Assembly: GCA_013139935.1 (NCBI GenBank)
Contig: WSZX01000302.1
Location: forward strand, 1 to 5,959
Direction of reading: 5' to 3'
Origin: Ardenticatenales bacterium
Lineage (GTDB): Bacteria; Chloroflexota; Anaerolineae; Promineifilales; UBA4811
Length of the DNA stretch: 5,959 bases
Shown here: positions 5,951-5,959 of the stretch, in pieces
How positions within the stretch are numbered: position 1 is the stretch's first letter
How the letters are laid out: each line of letters starts with the position of its first letter
Made by a program: the position numbers and the translations under genes
Notes under the pieces: model-generated
What the model saw: only the letters and a program-made list of their open reading frames with translations
What the model was told of the DNA's origin: nothing
The model's database searches: none

Positions 5951-5959
5951 ACTTCCTCC

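Noticed and set aside
1..5959. CRISPR arrays, insertion sequences, tRNA or rRNA genes, and long repeats.
   Set aside because: No regularly spaced repeats, transposase motifs, terminal inverted repeats or cloverleaf-like sequences were apparent on reading either strand.

Overview
The window looks like part of a GC-rich bacterial chromosome, from an anaerobe or facultative organism with hydrogen metabolism. Every supported gene lies on the minus strand. The adenosyltransferase and response-regulator sequences remind me of Chloroflexota (Anaerolineae/Caldilineae-like) proteins, but that is memory-based and tentative.

Reading in the direction of transcription (high to low coordinates), positions 5950 to 929 form one tightly packed operon. 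It begins with four structural genes in the order hydB-hydG-hydD-hydA. Order and protein sizes (347, 275, 252, 430 aa) match the cytoplasmic group 3b [NiFe] hydrogenase (sulfhydrogenase type, NADP-linked). HydA carries the Ni-Fe site, HydD carries three FeS clusters, HydG is the FAD/NAD(P)H diaphorase, and HydB is an FeS electron-transfer subunit. Together they should interconvert H2 and NAD(P)H. Next come a candidate 33-codon small gene, a hydrogenase maturation protease that probably trims the HydA C-terminal tail, and a stand-alone receiver-domain response regulator. Neighbouring genes overlap by 3 to 23 bases or lie at most 9 bases apart, so translational coupling is likely. A rho-independent terminator at 846-883 closes the unit. 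The operon promoter lies outside the window, which ends 9 bases upstream of the hydB start, just past its Shine-Dalgarno.

Positions 530-928 have no recognisable protein gene. They hold the operon terminator, an extended -10 promoter (665-693) directed leftward, and a GC-rich leader hairpin (557-577). About 150 bases (694-845) show nothing I recognise.

Positions 1-529 encode the N-terminal 176 residues of a PduO-type ATP:cob(I)alamin adenosyltransferase, cut by the window edge. It appears to be transcribed separately from the hydrogenase operon.

The core system is a known type. The less ordinary points are the small gene wedged between hydA and the protease, the long protease tail overlapping the regulator gene and its ribosome binding site, the orphan regulator inside a hydrogenase operon, and a leader hairpin with partial resemblance to a B12 box.
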